Source: Flavobacteriales bacterium
GTDB lineage: Bacteria; Bacteroidota; Bacteroidia; Flavobacteriales_D; Sanyastnellaceae
DNA: 48,827 nt
Assembly (NCBI GenBank): GCA_947488195.1
Contig: CANKYR010000005.1
Span: forward strand, 1 to 48,827
Direction: 5' to 3'
A model generated the notes under the pieces. That model was not told the DNA's origin. It saw only the letters and a list, made by a program, of their open reading frames with translations, and searched no databases. The stretch's first letter is position 1. Every line of letters starts with the position of its first letter. Below are positions 35,195 through 44,364 of the stretch, piece after piece. The translations under genes were made by a program, and so were the position numbers.

Positions 35195-38100
35195 ATGAAG
35201 AAATTTTTGAAATGGCCCGCTCTCGCGTTAGTGATTTTACTCCTCGCATTTCGTCCAATCCTAAAATCTTGCGAAGCATCTTTCGCAGAATCTCGCGCAG
35301 CGTCTTTCGAAGAATCTTGTAATACATCTTACGTAGAATCTTGCGTAGCATCTTGTGAAACATCTTTCGCAGAATCCTGGTCCGACAGCCTCATCAAGAC
35401 CCTTACTCTCGATCAGAAAATTGGACAACTCTTCATGGTTGCGGCATGGAGCGACGAAAAGAAAGAATCGTACAATCCAACGCAAATCGATGCCCTTATC
35501 AAAAATAATGGCATTGGTGGAATTATCTTCTTTCAAGGTGGACCCGTGCGTCAAGCGAAGTTGACGAATAGATTTCAAGCTAAATCAAAAATTCCTTTGC
35601 TCATTGGAATCGATGCAGAGTGGGGGTTAGGCATGCGTTTAGACAGCACCATCTCCTTCCCGCGTGCAATGACTTTGGGCGCTTCCATGGATGAAAAACT
35701 CATTTATGAATTTGGAAAGGAAGTTGCTCGTCAATGCAAGCGCATTGGCGTTCACATGAACTTTGCGCCGGTTGTCGACGTGAATTCAAATCCGAAAAAT
35801 CCTGTTATTTCGAATCGCTCATTCGGTGAAAATGCCGATCGTGTTACCGCCTGCGGAATGGCTTACATGAAGGGAATGCAGGACAATGGAGTGCTTGCCA
35901 ACGCAAAACATTTTCCTGGACACGGAGATACCGATGTCGATTCGCACAAAGATCTTCCTGTTGTAAACAAGAATTATGCACAGCTGTCTTCCAATGAATT
36001 CAAACCCTACAGAGCCTTGTTTGAAAATGGATTGGCAAGCGTAATGGTCGCGCATCTTTCGCTTCCCGAATTCGAAAAAGAAGCACATGTACCAAGTACA
36101 CTTTCAAAAAACATAATAACCGGATTGCTTCGCGATAGTTTGAAGTTCGAAGGATTGGTTCTCACCGATGCCATGAACATGGAAGGCGTTGCGAAATATT
36201 TCCCAGCGGGAGAGGCCGATGTACGGGCGCTTATCGCAGGAAACGATGTGGTGTTGTTCCCGTTGAATGTTCCGTTAGCCATTCAAAAAGTGAAAGAGGC
36301 CATTCAACAAGGACGAATCACTGAAGCTGAAATTACAGCGAAAGCACTAAAAGTGTTGAAGGCAAAAGAACGTGTTGGAGCGAATAAGTTCAAGACTATT
36401 CCAATTAAAGGAATTTCGAAAGATTTGAATTTGCCTTACGCCACAGCATTGCGCCGACGCTGCATTGAAAGTTCGATCACAGTAATTTCGGAAAGTAAAA
36501 TTCCTTACGAGGATTCGTATAAATGGCAAAAACCACTCGGTGTTGTAATTATTGGGGACGATGCTAATTGTGCATTCGCAAAGAGTATGGATCAATACAA
36601 GGCCGTTGAAATTCACGCTCTTTCAAAAGAATGTACAGAGCTAGATATTCACCATGTAATTTCAAAATTGAAAGAGAATTGCTCCGATGTGATTGTCGCG
36701 TTTTTAGGCACAACGAATAAGGCCAATACGAACTTCGGTATTACAACTCACGGAACGCATGCCGCTCATAAAATTGCAGAGCATTTCGCAACAACCGTTG
36801 TTATGTTCGCTTGTCCATATGCGCTTGAAAAATCAGAGTGGAAAGGGATTAACGATTTCGTTGTCGCATATCAGCCCGATGATTTGACGCAGCAAGTAAC
36901 CGCAGATGCCATTTGTGGTATCATTCCTTTTCAAGGTAAATTACCGGTTTCGGTTGGAAGCAGATTCAAAGAAGGACAAGGGAAAACCTTCCAGACAGCA
37001 GGAAGAATGCGATACCTTAAGCCTTCGCAAACGGGTTGGTTCAATTTTGTTTCGAATGGTTCGCAAACAAATGGCAATAACAGTGTTTATGTTGAAGACA
37101 TGATGGCGAATGCACCCACTGAAGTGGAGGGCACTGAACTGAACCTATTTTCCAAAGTAGATGTTATCGTTAAGGAAGGAATGGATCAGGGCGCATACCC
37201 TGGTTGCCGTGTTTTAATCGCGAAAGACGGCGTTATTCTTTACAACAAGAGTTTTGGACACCTAGACAAGGCGAAGACACAGAAAGTGGCTGAGAACTCA
37301 ATTTACGACCTTGCTTCTGTTACGAAAATGCTTTCAACAACAATGGCATTGATGAAGTTGGTAGATGAAGGGAAGATTGATGTCGAAAAAACAATTGGTG
37401 AATACATCGATTTCCCCGAAGGACATCCACATGCGAAAATGCAATTGAAGCGAATGCTGTCTCACACTGCCGGACTTCCAGCATGGAAAGATTTCACCAA
37501 TCTAACAGTGAATGGTGGAGAGTGGGATGGGAATTGTTTATCGAAGGAACACACCGATAAATGCAGCAATCCGGTTTGTGCAGATATGTGGACCACTAAG
37601 GAAATGTCGGATTCGATTTACAAGGAAATTTTAGAAGTGAAATTGACTCCCGATCAAGGCTACCTGTACAGTGATTTAGGATATTACTACTACAAAAAAT
37701 TGATTGAGAAAATTACGGGGATGCCCCTTGATTTCTATGTTTCTGAAACATTCTACAAGCCGATGGGACTGCGTTCTATGGGGTACAATCCAACAAAGAA
37801 TTGGCCAGTGAAAATGATTGCAGAAACTGAGACGGATTCGAAATGGAGACGTCAGGCGGTTCGCGGATATGTGCACGACCAAGGCGCTGCTTTAATGGGT
37901 GGGGTTGGCGGACACGCAGGTCTGTTTGGTAATGCGAACGATTGCGCAGCATTGATGCAATTGTGTTTGAACGATGGTCGATATGGAGCCAACGAATTCT
38001 TTCACCACGAAACAATGGATTTGTTTACCGCACGTCATTTCAAAGACAACAGAAGAGGCCTCGGTTTCGATAAACCAGGATTTACAAATTGGAGTGGTGC

Positions 38101-38305
38101 AACAGGACCATCGGCTAGCGATGAAAGTTTTGGACATTCAGGTTTTACAGGAACCCTATGTTGGGCAGATCCAGCGAACGGAACGGTATTCGTTTTCTTA
38201 AGCAATCGCAACTGTCCAAGTTCTGAAAATTGGAAGATTAACGACCTACGCATTCGTCCTAAAATTCAGGAGGAAATTTACAAACTGTTTCCTATTAAAC
38301 CGTAG
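35195..38305 (+). CDS. GH3 beta-N-acetylhexosaminidase fused to a serine hydrolase (beta-lactamase-like) domain
   Basis: This 1036-residue envelope protein starts with a signal or anchor (residues 1-22). Residues 25-60 are a 4-residue repeat encoded by the micro-hairpin array at 35267. The GH3 NagZ-like domain follows (about 65-390): NAKHFPGHGDTDVDSH with the Asp249-His251 pair, and nucleophile Asp325 in LVLTDAMNM. A Rossmann-like GH3 C domain lies to about 600. The C-terminal class C beta-lactamase-like domain has SVTKMLST (SxxK), YSDLGYYYY (the YxN equivalent, here YSD) and GHSGFTG (HxG). The pairing fits peptidoglycan turnover. Confidence 0.92.
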   Translation: MKKFLKWPALALVILLLAFRPILKSCEASFAESRAASFEESCNTSYVESCVASCETSFAESWSDSLIKTLTLDQKIGQLFMVAAWSDEKKESYNPTQIDALIKNNGIGGIIFFQGGPVRQAKLTNRFQAKSKIPLLIGIDAEWGLGMRLDSTISFPRAMTLGASMDEKLIYEFGKEVARQCKRIGVHMNFAPVVDVNSNPKNPVISNRSFGENADRVTACGMAYMKGMQDNGVLANAKHFPGHGDTDVDSHKDLPVVNKNYAQLSSNEFKPYRALFENGLASVMVAHLSLPEFEKEAHVPSTLSKNIITGLLRDSLKFEGLVLTDAMNMEGVAKYFPAGEADVRALIAGNDVVLFPLNVPLAIQKVKEAIQQGRITEAEITAKALKVLKAKERVGANKFKTIPIKGISKDLNLPYATALRRRCIESSITVISESKIPYEDSYKWQKPLGVVIIGDDANCAFAKSMDQYKAVEIHALSKECTELDIHHVISKLKENCSDVIVAFLGTTNKANTNFGITTHGTHAAHKIAEHFATTVVMFACPYALEKSEWKGINDFVVAYQPDDLTQQVTADAICGIIPFQGKLPVSVGSRFKEGQGKTFQTAGRMRYLKPSQTGWFNFVSNGSQTNGNNSVYVEDMMANAPTEVEGTELNLFSKVDVIVKEGMDQGAYPGCRVLIAKDGVILYNKSFGHLDKAKTQKVAENSIYDLASVTKMLSTTMALMKLVDEGKIDVEKTIGEYIDFPEGHPHAKMQLKRMLSHTAGLPAWKDFTNLTVNGGEWDGNCLSKEHTDKCSNPVCADMWTTKEMSDSIYKEILEVKLTPDQGYLYSDLGYYYYKKLIEKITGMPLDFYVSETFYKPMGLRSMGYNPTKNWPVKMIAETETDSKWRRQAVRGYVHDQGAALMGGVGGHAGLFGNANDCAALMQLCLNDGRYGANEFFHHETMDLFTARHFKDNRRGLGFDKPGFTNWSGATGPSASDESFGHSGFTGTLCWADPANGTVFVFLSNRNCPSSENWKINDLRIRPKIQEEIYKLFPIKP
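35267..35374 (+). repeat. Tandem micro-hairpin array A: nine 12-bp units
   Basis: Each unit is TCT plus a 9-base inverted repeat (3-bp stem, 3-base loop). The nine are TGC-GAA-GCA, TTC-GCA-GAA, CGC-GCA-GCG, TTC-GAA-GAA, TGT-AAT-ACA, TAC-GTA-GAA, TGC-GTA-GCA, TGT-GAA-ACA and TTC-GCA-GAA. Eight are perfect; TAC-GTA-GAA has one mismatch. Eight of nine loops fit GNA. In frame it reads S-x-x-x units between the signal region and the GH3 domain. Confidence 0.93.
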
Positions 38306-38339
38306 TACTTTTGTTACGGAGTTAGGCTCCGTTGTACTA
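38303..38339 (+). promoter_or_regulatory. Nested hairpin between the GH3 gene and bshA
   Basis: An outer 6-bp stem (TAGTAC with GTACTA) and an inner 6-bp stem (ACGGAG with CTCCGT) fill the 33-base gap. The outer arms contain the GH3 stop codon and the first base of the bshA ATG. A TACTTTTG box (38306-38313) overlaps the left arm, so this could be a promoter, a translational switch or both. No T run follows, so it is not a normal terminator. Confidence 0.45.
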
Positions 38340-39472
38340 TGGAAAAAAAATTGAAAATAGGTATAGTGTGCTACCCCACTTTCGGCGGTAGCGGTGTGGT
38401 GGCAACCGAGTTGGGGAAGGCACTTGCAGAGAAGGGACATGAAATTCATTTCATTACTTATTCGCAACCTGTTCGATTGGGTTCGCTAAGAAAAAATGTT
38501 CGTTACCACGAAGTAAACGTAAGCGACTATCCGTTGTTTTTATATCCGCCTTACGAGCTTGTTCTTGCCAGTAAAATGGTCGACGTAGCCAAGCACGAGG
38601 GTCTTGACCTGTTGCATGTACACTACGCCATTCCGCATGCAAGTGCGGCATACATGGCAAAGCAAATATTGAAAAGAGAAGGGATCAATCTACCGGTAAT
38701 AACCACCCTTCACGGAACAGACATAACGCTATTAGGAAGAGACGCTTCGTTCGAGCCTGTAATCTCTTTTGCCATCAATGAAAGCGATGCTGTAACTGCT
38801 GTTTCGCAAAGCTTGAGAACAGACACATACAAGCTTTTTGGAATCAATATAGACATTGAAGTCATTCCAAACTTCTTGAATCCAACCCCCATAAACGAAG
38901 AAGTTGTTCAGGAAATTCGAGAGGAATACGCGCCCAATGGAACCCCCATGCTCATTCATATTTCGAACTTCCGCCCAGTAAAACGTGTGATGGACGTTAT
39001 GGAAATTTACAAGCGCGTGAATGAATTAATACCTTCCATTTTAATTATGGTAGGCGACGGTCCTGATCGTTCAAAAGCAGAACAATTCGCACGTGATAAT
39101 CAGTTGAACGATGTGATTTTTGTTGGAAATGTAAAGAACCCGATGGAACTTCTGTCAGCGGCAGACGTTATGCTCCTTCCATCCGAATCAGAAAGTTTTG
39201 GTTTAGCAGCATTGGAAGCCATGGCAAGCGGAGTACCTGTTGTATCGAGCAATGCAGGTGGTTTGCCTGAGTTGAACAGACACGGTGTGTCAGGACTCAT
39301 GAGCAACGTGGGAGATGTTGATGAAATGGCGAAACAAGTTTTTTATCTCATTGAAAAAGAAGAACGATTATTGAAATTCAAAGATCAGGCAAGAGAAAGA
39401 GCGAATGCATTTTCACTAGAAGCCGTGCTTCCGTTGTATGAGAATCTGTATGACAAAGTGTTGAATTCATGA
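38339..39472 (+). CDS. bshA: N-acetyl-alpha-D-glucosaminyl L-malate synthase BshA
   Basis: BshA is a GT4 enzyme that transfers GlcNAc from UDP-GlcNAc to L-malate, the first step of bacillithiol synthesis. The 377-residue protein shows the BshA-typical start IGIVCYPTFGGSGVVATELG, then THLHGTDI-like LHGTDITLLG, FRPVKRVMDVM, and the nucleotide-sugar site SESFGLAALEAMASG. This combination separates BshA from other GT4 enzymes. bshB and bshC are not in the window. Confidence 0.94.
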   Translation: MEKKLKIGIVCYPTFGGSGVVATELGKALAEKGHEIHFITYSQPVRLGSLRKNVRYHEVNVSDYPLFLYPPYELVLASKMVDVAKHEGLDLLHVHYAIPHASAAYMAKQILKREGINLPVITTLHGTDITLLGRDASFEPVISFAINESDAVTAVSQSLRTDTYKLFGINIDIEVIPNFLNPTPINEEVVQEIREEYAPNGTPMLIHISNFRPVKRVMDVMEIYKRVNELIPSILIMVGDGPDRSKAEQFARDNQLNDVIFVGNVKNPMELLSAADVMLLPSESESFGLAALEAMASGVPVVSSNAGGLPELNRHGVSGLMSNVGDVDEMAKQVFYLIEKEERLLKFKDQARERANAFSLEAVLPLYENLYDKVLNS

Positions 39473-40035
39473 ACAAGACAGCTCCGCAATTTATAGGAAA
39501 GCGCATTCAAGTTATGCGCGAAAAAGAGCAGTTAACCATAACTATTTCTCAGAGTGTAGAACGCTGGCAGGAAGCACTGCTTTACGCATGGTTGATGGCC
39601 TGGACGTTCTGTGGAGGAGTATTTATTTATTCCTTATTCACAACCCCAAGTGGTGGTGAACAAATCTTCTTTTTAATCTCAACGGCCTTGTGGTCTTTCT
39701 TTTTTTATCGCACCTTGAAAGTACTCATGTGGAGACAAACAGGCAAGGAAATTTTAGTGTTTAAAAAAGGGGAATTGACGTTGCAAAACGCGTTCGGAAC
39801 CCGTGGTAAAAAAGAGAAATTCGATCTAGAAAAAATATCGCAATTGGGATTGGTGAAGCAGGATGAAAATTCGTTCTTTTATTTCCTCGACGATAGCTTC
39901 TGGATTATGGGTGGAGAGCGCTTAGGATTCGTTCATAATCGGACGAAAATCCGATTCGGAAAACAACTAAATCCGCGCGATGCGCAAACCTTACTTCGCA
40001 GCGTAGATAGTGCTGTTAAGGGTTATTCGGCTTGA
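39469..40035 (+). CDS. Hypothetical two-TM membrane protein
   Basis: This 188-residue protein has two central helices (about 37-57 and 66-84) joined by a short loop, then a polar C-terminal half with [14 protein letters not shown] and [14 protein letters not shown]. This resembles PH-like/YdbT-type membrane-associated domains, but I do not assign a family. It overlaps bshA by ATGA, so it is translated with it. The 3' end overlaps the convergent msrB by 20 bp. Function unknown. Confidence 0.72.
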   Translation: MNKTAPQFIGKRIQVMREKEQLTITISQSVERWQEALLYAWLMAWTFCGGVFIYSLFTTPSGGEQIFFLISTALWSFFFYRTLKVLMWRQTGKEILVFKKGELTLQNAFGTRGKKEKFDLEKISQLGLVKQDENSFFYFLDDSFWIMGGERLGFVHNRTKIRFGKQLNPRDAQTLLRSVDSAVKGYSA

Positions 40036-40507
40036 AAACTAACGATCCAGAATTGATGCAATAACGCAATCCAGTAGGAGGTGGGCCATCCGGAAAAACA
40101 TGTCCTAAATGTCCGCCACATTTACTGCACATCACCTCAGTTCTTACCATACCATATGAGGTGTCTTTTTCTTCTGAAATAACAAGCTCATTAATGGCCT
40201 TAAAGTAACTCGGCCATCCACATCCACTGTCGAATTTAGAATCAGATTGAAACAACTCTTGTCCGCATGCTGCGCAACTGTATGTTCCTATGTCATGATG
40301 GTCCCAAAACTCACCAGTAAACGCTCGTTCAGTGCCTTTCTCGCGCAGAATGCGGAATTGCTCAGGTGAGAGTTCTTTCTTCCATTCTTCTTCTGTTTTA
40401 ACTACCTGTGGGACCATACTGCTTGGGGTGCTTTGATTTTGTTTTTGTTGTGAACAGCTCGCTAAACTTATAACTGCTGCAATGCTAAACGAAACTAATT
40501 TTCTCAT
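40016..40507 (-). CDS. msrB: Peptide-methionine (R)-S-oxide reductase MsrB, lipoprotein form
   Basis: MsrB reduces the R form of oxidised methionine in proteins. The start at 40507 gives [20 protein letters not shown], a lipoprotein signal with lipobox LASC, so the enzyme should be exported and lipid-anchored. The catalytic domain has zinc pairs CAAC and [33 protein letters not shown] with the catalytic Cys, and the usual SxEE-type start [13 protein letters not shown]. It is 41 bases downstream of uvrA on the same strand. Confidence 0.94.
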   Translation of the reverse strand: MRKLVSFSIAAVISLASCSQQKQNQSTPSSMVPQVVKTEEEWKKELSPEQFRILREKGTERAFTGEFWDHHDIGTYSCAACGQELFQSDSKFDSGCGWPSYFKAINELVISEEKDTSYGMVRTEVMCSKCGGHLGHVFPDGPPPTGLRYCINSGSLVFKPNNP

Positions 40508-40548
40508 GCTTGAACAACTCATTTATTCTGAAATTATTTTGTAGTTCG

Positions 40549-43326
40549 TTACGAATTTAATGCGTCGGCTGTATATGATTTCGTTTTCAAGAATGCGTCG
40601 AAAGGCCCGCAATACAGGATGTTCCCACCCTTCTCACCACCTTCAGGTCCAATGTCTACAATCCAATCGGCACAGCGCATAACATCGGTATGATGTTCAA
40701 TTGCAATAACCGTATGTCCCTGTGCAAGCAAAGCTTGAAACGTTATCATCAATTTCTGTACATCGTGAAAATGCAAACCTGTTGTGGGCTCATCAAAAAT
40801 AAAAAGTGTATGCGGTTGATTCGGTCCTTTAATTAGAAATGAAGCAAGCTTGATGCGTTGTGCTTCACCACCAGAAAGTGTGCTGTTGCTTTGTCCGAGT
40901 TTAACATAGTCAAGACCTACAGCTTTAAGCGGAGTTAGTTTTTGTACAATGTGCTTCGCCGAAGTTGAGGAGTCTTCACCAAAGAATTCAATGGCTTGGT
41001 CAACGGTTAAATGCAATACATCGGCTATGTTTTTCCCGCGATACTGAACATCTAAAACTTCTTCTTTGAATCGCTTTCCTTTGCAGGTTTCGCAGACCAA
41101 TTCCACATCGGCCATAAACTGCATCTCAACCGTCTGAATCCCTTCTCCCTCGCAGGTGTCACATCTTCCTCCGGTTACGTTAAACGAGAAAAATGCGGGC
41201 TTCATGTTGCGTTGTTTTGCCAACGGTTGTGAAGTGAATAATGCGCGAATGTCGTCGTATATTTTTAAGTAGGTTGCTGGGTTCGAACGACTGCTTTTTC
41301 CTATCGGATTTTGATCTACAAATTCCAATGCTTTTATGGAAGAAATACTTCCTGAAAGTTCGCTGTAATTCGAACTGTTTTCTGAAATTCCATTCAATGC
41401 ATTTTGAAGAGCAGGGTAGAGAACGCTTTTAATAAGTGTACTTTTTCCAGATCCGCTAACCCCTGTAATGACGATGAATGCGTGAAGAGGTATGTCAATG
41501 CTCGCATTCGATAAATTGTGAAGATTCACTTCTTTCAACGATACAAGATCGTTGAGTTTCTTTTTCGTTTTATCAATGTGAATTTTCTTGTCTCCACGCA
41601 AATATTCTCCGGTTAAGGTCTGGCCTTTTTTCTCGAGATCTTTCGCATTTCCTTCAAACACAATTTCACCTCCTTTCGCCCCAGCTTCTGGACCAATATC
41701 AATGATGTAATCGGCGTTGCGAATAATTTCTTCTTCGTGCTCAACAACAATAACTGTATTTCCTTGATCGCGCAAATTCTTGAGTACTTCAAGCAAGCGT
41801 TTGCTGTCGCGTGGATGCAATCCAATGCTCGGCTCGTCCAAAATATACATAGACCCAACCAACGCGCTTCCCAAGCTTGTCGCAAGGTGTATGCGTTGTG
41901 CTTCACCACCGCTTAGCGTGTTAGAAAGTCTGTTGAGTGTTAAATATTCCAATCCCACTTCGCACAAAAAAAGAAGTCTGTTTTTAATCTCGAGAAGAAT
42001 TCTTTTCGCAATAGACTCTTCGTTCTTCGTTAAAGAAAGTGTCTCGAAAAAGTGCAACGATTTGTGCAAGGGAAGAAGCATCAATTCGGATACAGATGTG
42101 TTTGCAATCTTCACATAATTCGCTTCTTTTTTCAAACGCGTTCCATGACATTCCGGACACGCCGTTCTTCCGCGATAGCGCGACAATAAAACGCGATTCT
42201 GAATCTTATAAGTCTCTGCTTCTAAATATTTGAAGAAGGTATTTATTCCATGAAAATGCGTGCAGCCTTCCCAAATGGTTTTCTTTTGCACTGCGCTTAA
42301 TTCGCGGTAAGGCGTGTGAATGGGTATGTCGGCTTTCTTCGCATTTCGAATCAAATCGTCTTTCCAGCCACTTAGTTTATCACCCTTCCAACAGGCGATA
42401 CAATCTTGATAAATGGAAAGGTTTTCATTGGGTATAACCAATTTCGAATCTATGCCAATGATACTTCCAAATCCTTCGCACGTTTTGCATGCTCCAACCG
42501 GATTGTTGAATGAAAATAAATTCAATGAAGGCTCTTCGAAAACAACTCCATCTTCTTCCAATTGATTAGCGAAGAATTCATATTTCTTTTTATCTGGAAA
42601 GAAAAGCGCACAATGCCCACGTCCCAAGGAAAACGCAAGATCTACGCTATCTCCCAAGCGTGAAGCCTCCAACTCATCGTCTTTCGACATGCGGTCAATG
42701 AGCAAATAGTAAGTGTGTTTGGAAGAGAATTCCGCATCTTGAATTTCAACGAATTCGTTGTTGCAAACCAATCGGCTAAATCCTTGCGCAAGCAAAGTCT
42801 CTTTTCCAATTTGAAAAGAAGTTTCAGATTCTATTTTAAGCGGACAGGCAATAGCGAAGCGTGTTTCATTTTTCAATTTGAAAATCGCATTCACTACATC
42901 TGATGTATTGTTCTTCGTTATTGCTTTTCCAGAAGTGGGCGAGTAGGTTACACCAATGCGTGCATAGAGCAGCTTAATGTAATCGTATATTTCTGTGGAA
43001 GTACCAACGGTAGAGCGAGAACTTCTTCCGGTTACTTTTTGTTCAATGGCAACGGCCGGACTGATTCCTACAATGGAATCTACATCGGGTTTGTCGAAAC
43101 GGCCCAAGAACTGACGTGCGTAAGAGGAGAGACTTTCAACATATCTTCTTTGCCCTTCTGCAAATAGGGTGTTAAAAGCCAAACTACTTTTCCCAGAACC
43201 ACTCAATCCTGTTAGCACAACGAGTTTGTTTCTTGGTATAGAAACAGAAACGTTTTTTAGATTGTGCACGCGTGCACCTTTAATAATGATGTGGGTCTTA
43301 TAACTCTCGTTCTTCACGTCTTTCAT
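40549..43326 (-). CDS. uvrA: Excinuclease ABC subunit A
   Basis: UvrA recognises DNA damage and loads UvrB in nucleotide excision repair. The 925-residue protein has two ABC ATPase halves: Walker [10 protein letters not shown] near residue 40 and GVSGSGKST in the second half, two signature motifs LSGGEAQRI, and zinc modules CDTCEGEG with CETCKGKRF, and CPECHGTRL. The UvrB-binding region follows the first Walker A, but its usual first zinc cysteines are replaced (SPTSGKAI where CPxC is common). All other functional motifs are intact. Confidence 0.96.
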   Translation of the reverse strand: MKDVKNESYKTHIIIKGARVHNLKNVSVSIPRNKLVVLTGLSGSGKSSLAFNTLFAEGQRRYVESLSSYARQFLGRFDKPDVDSIVGISPAVAIEQKVTGRSSRSTVGTSTEIYDYIKLLYARIGVTYSPTSGKAITKNNTSDVVNAIFKLKNETRFAIACPLKIESETSFQIGKETLLAQGFSRLVCNNEFVEIQDAEFSSKHTYYLLIDRMSKDDELEASRLGDSVDLAFSLGRGHCALFFPDKKKYEFFANQLEEDGVVFEEPSLNLFSFNNPVGACKTCEGFGSIIGIDSKLVIPNENLSIYQDCIACWKGDKLSGWKDDLIRNAKKADIPIHTPYRELSAVQKKTIWEGCTHFHGINTFFKYLEAETYKIQNRVLLSRYRGRTACPECHGTRLKKEANYVKIANTSVSELMLLPLHKSLHFFETLSLTKNEESIAKRILLEIKNRLLFLCEVGLEYLTLNRLSNTLSGGEAQRIHLATSLGSALVGSMYILDEPSIGLHPRDSKRLLEVLKNLRDQGNTVIVVEHEEEIIRNADYIIDIGPEAGAKGGEIVFEGNAKDLEKKGQTLTGEYLRGDKKIHIDKTKKKLNDLVSLKEVNLHNLSNASIDIPLHAFIVITGVSGSGKSTLIKSVLYPALQNALNGISENSSNYSELSGSISSIKALEFVDQNPIGKSSRSNPATYLKIYDDIRALFTSQPLAKQRNMKPAFFSFNVTGGRCDTCEGEGIQTVEMQFMADVELVCETCKGKRFKEEVLDVQYRGKNIADVLHLTVDQAIEFFGEDSSTSAKHIVQKLTPLKAVGLDYVKLGQSNSTLSGGEAQRIKLASFLIKGPNQPHTLFIFDEPTTGLHFHDVQKLMITFQALLAQGHTVIAIEHHTDVMRCADWIVDIGPEGGEKGGNILYCGPFDAFLKTKSYTADALNS

Positions 43327-43402
43327 GTTGAAGTGTCAAAGGTATTACCTCTTCAATCGGATTATTGTTCATTGGTAGGAAAGAAAAAAATGTAAAAAAT
43401 TA

Positions 43403-43434
43403 TTTGCTATTTGTAAAAACAATTACTATATTCG
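43403..43434 (+). promoter_or_regulatory. Promoter of the second ECF sigma factor gene
   Basis: TTTG at 43403-43406, a 20-base spacer, then TATATTCG at 43427-43434. The leader to the ATG at 43555 is over 110 bases. The rest of the 228-base gap before the gene holds no ORF or strong hairpin that I can support. Confidence 0.55.
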
Positions 43435-43542
43435 TTTTGAAGATGTCGGAGTAAAGACATTGAAATTAAAAAATCACATTAAACGCCTATAGAATATAAC
43501 ACTACTTTTTTTCAGTTCCAAATTTAGTTGAACCAAATAAAA

Positions 43543-43549
43543 AAGGAGG
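43543..43549 (+). promoter_or_regulatory. Strong Shine-Dalgarno site AAGGAGG
   Basis: A full AAGGAGG lies five bases before the ATG at 43555. This is uncommon in this window, where most starts lack one. It decides the start over the TTG at 43528 in the ORF track. Confidence 0.7.
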
Positions 43550-43554
43550 CCGTT

Positions 43555-44139
43555 ATGCGTTTATCACTCGAATCAGATCGTCAATTGGTTACCTTGTATA
43601 TGCAAGGAAACGAACCCGCATTTCGTGAGTTAATGTCTCGCTACAAGTCGAAGGTGTTTGGTAAAATCTACATGTTCGTTCGCGACCGCGAATTAGCAAA
43701 CGATTTATTCCAAGATACATTCTTGAAGGCTGTGCAAGCATTGAAAGACGGACAGTATAACGAAGAAGGTAAATTCTCTGCCTGGATTATGCGTATTGCA
43801 CACAACTTGTGCATAGACCATTTCCGCAACAACAAGAAAATGCCCATTCAACGTGCTACCGATAAGTATGATCCACTAGATTTCGTGAAAGAAACTTCGA
43901 ATAATGTGCTGACGCAGGTTATTCAAAAGGAAGTAACCAAAGAGGTACGCCAGTTAATTGGTATGCTTCCTTCCGAGCAACGCGAAATTGTAATGATGCG
44001 TATTGTTTATGACATGAGTTTCAAGGAAATTGCAGATCACTTGAATATCAGCATCAATACAGCTTTGGGAAGAATGCGCTACGCGTTAATAAACCTTCGT
44101 AAGCACATTGAAAAGCACAACATTAAGCTGGTAATCTAA
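43555..44139 (+). CDS. ECF-type RNA polymerase sigma factor
   Basis: This 194-residue sigma-70 family protein has region 2 (ELANDLFQDTFLKAVQAL, FSAWIMRIAHNLCIDHFRNN) and region 4 (LPSEQREIVMMRIVYDMSFKEIADHLNISINTALGRMRYAL). The region 4 wording ISINTALGRMRYAL is typical of a widespread Bacteroidota ECF group. It differs from the ECF factor at 2491. No anti-sigma gene follows, only a possible 36-residue ORF and a terminator. Confidence 0.93.
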   Translation: MRLSLESDRQLVTLYMQGNEPAFRELMSRYKSKVFGKIYMFVRDRELANDLFQDTFLKAVQALKDGQYNEEGKFSAWIMRIAHNLCIDHFRNNKKMPIQRATDKYDPLDFVKETSNNVLTQVIQKEVTKEVRQLIGMLPSEQREIVMMRIVYDMSFKEIADHLNISINTALGRMRYALINLRKHIEKHNIKLVI

Positions 44140-44205
44140 AAAAGATTAGTCGGAGGGCAATATCGAAAGAAAAGGTTGCGTTAAGCCTAAAACTGAAACG
44201 CGCCT

Positions 44206-44316
44206 ATGCAAAATTTTACCCTCCAAGATTTAGTAGCTTTTATGGAGTCGGAAGAAGTAATTCTTTCAGCTTATGAGCAGCTGCAACCGGTTACCAAAAA
44301 TTATATTTGGAACTAA
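44206..44316 (+). CDS. Possible 36-residue protein downstream of the sigma factor
   Basis: ATG to TAA encodes a 36-residue acidic peptide beginning MQNFTLQDLVAFMESEEV and ending NYIWN. It is below the ORF-track size limit. It lies 66 bases after the sigma gene and directly before the terminator at 44319, so it is on the same transcript. It could be a small sigma-binding or regulatory peptide. I have no family match; reality is uncertain. Confidence 0.4.
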   Translation: MQNFTLQDLVAFMESEEVILSAYEQLQPVTKNYIWN

Positions 44317-44318
44317 TG

Positions 44319-44346
44319 AAAAGCCACTCGAAAGAGTGGCTTTTTT
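44319..44346 (+). terminator. Rho-independent terminator with GAAA tetraloop
   Basis: GCCACTC and GAGTGGC pair around GAAA, extended by A-T pairs, then six T. It ends the sigma factor transcript. Confidence 0.92.
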
Positions 44347-44364
44347 CTTGTTTACTTTTGCCCC

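Noticed and set aside
35151-35363. Minus-strand ORF opposite array A (70 residues, Arg/Lys/Leu-rich)
   Set aside because: It is a by-product of the hairpin array, whose inverted-repeat design leaves both strands free of stops. No start context or family match.
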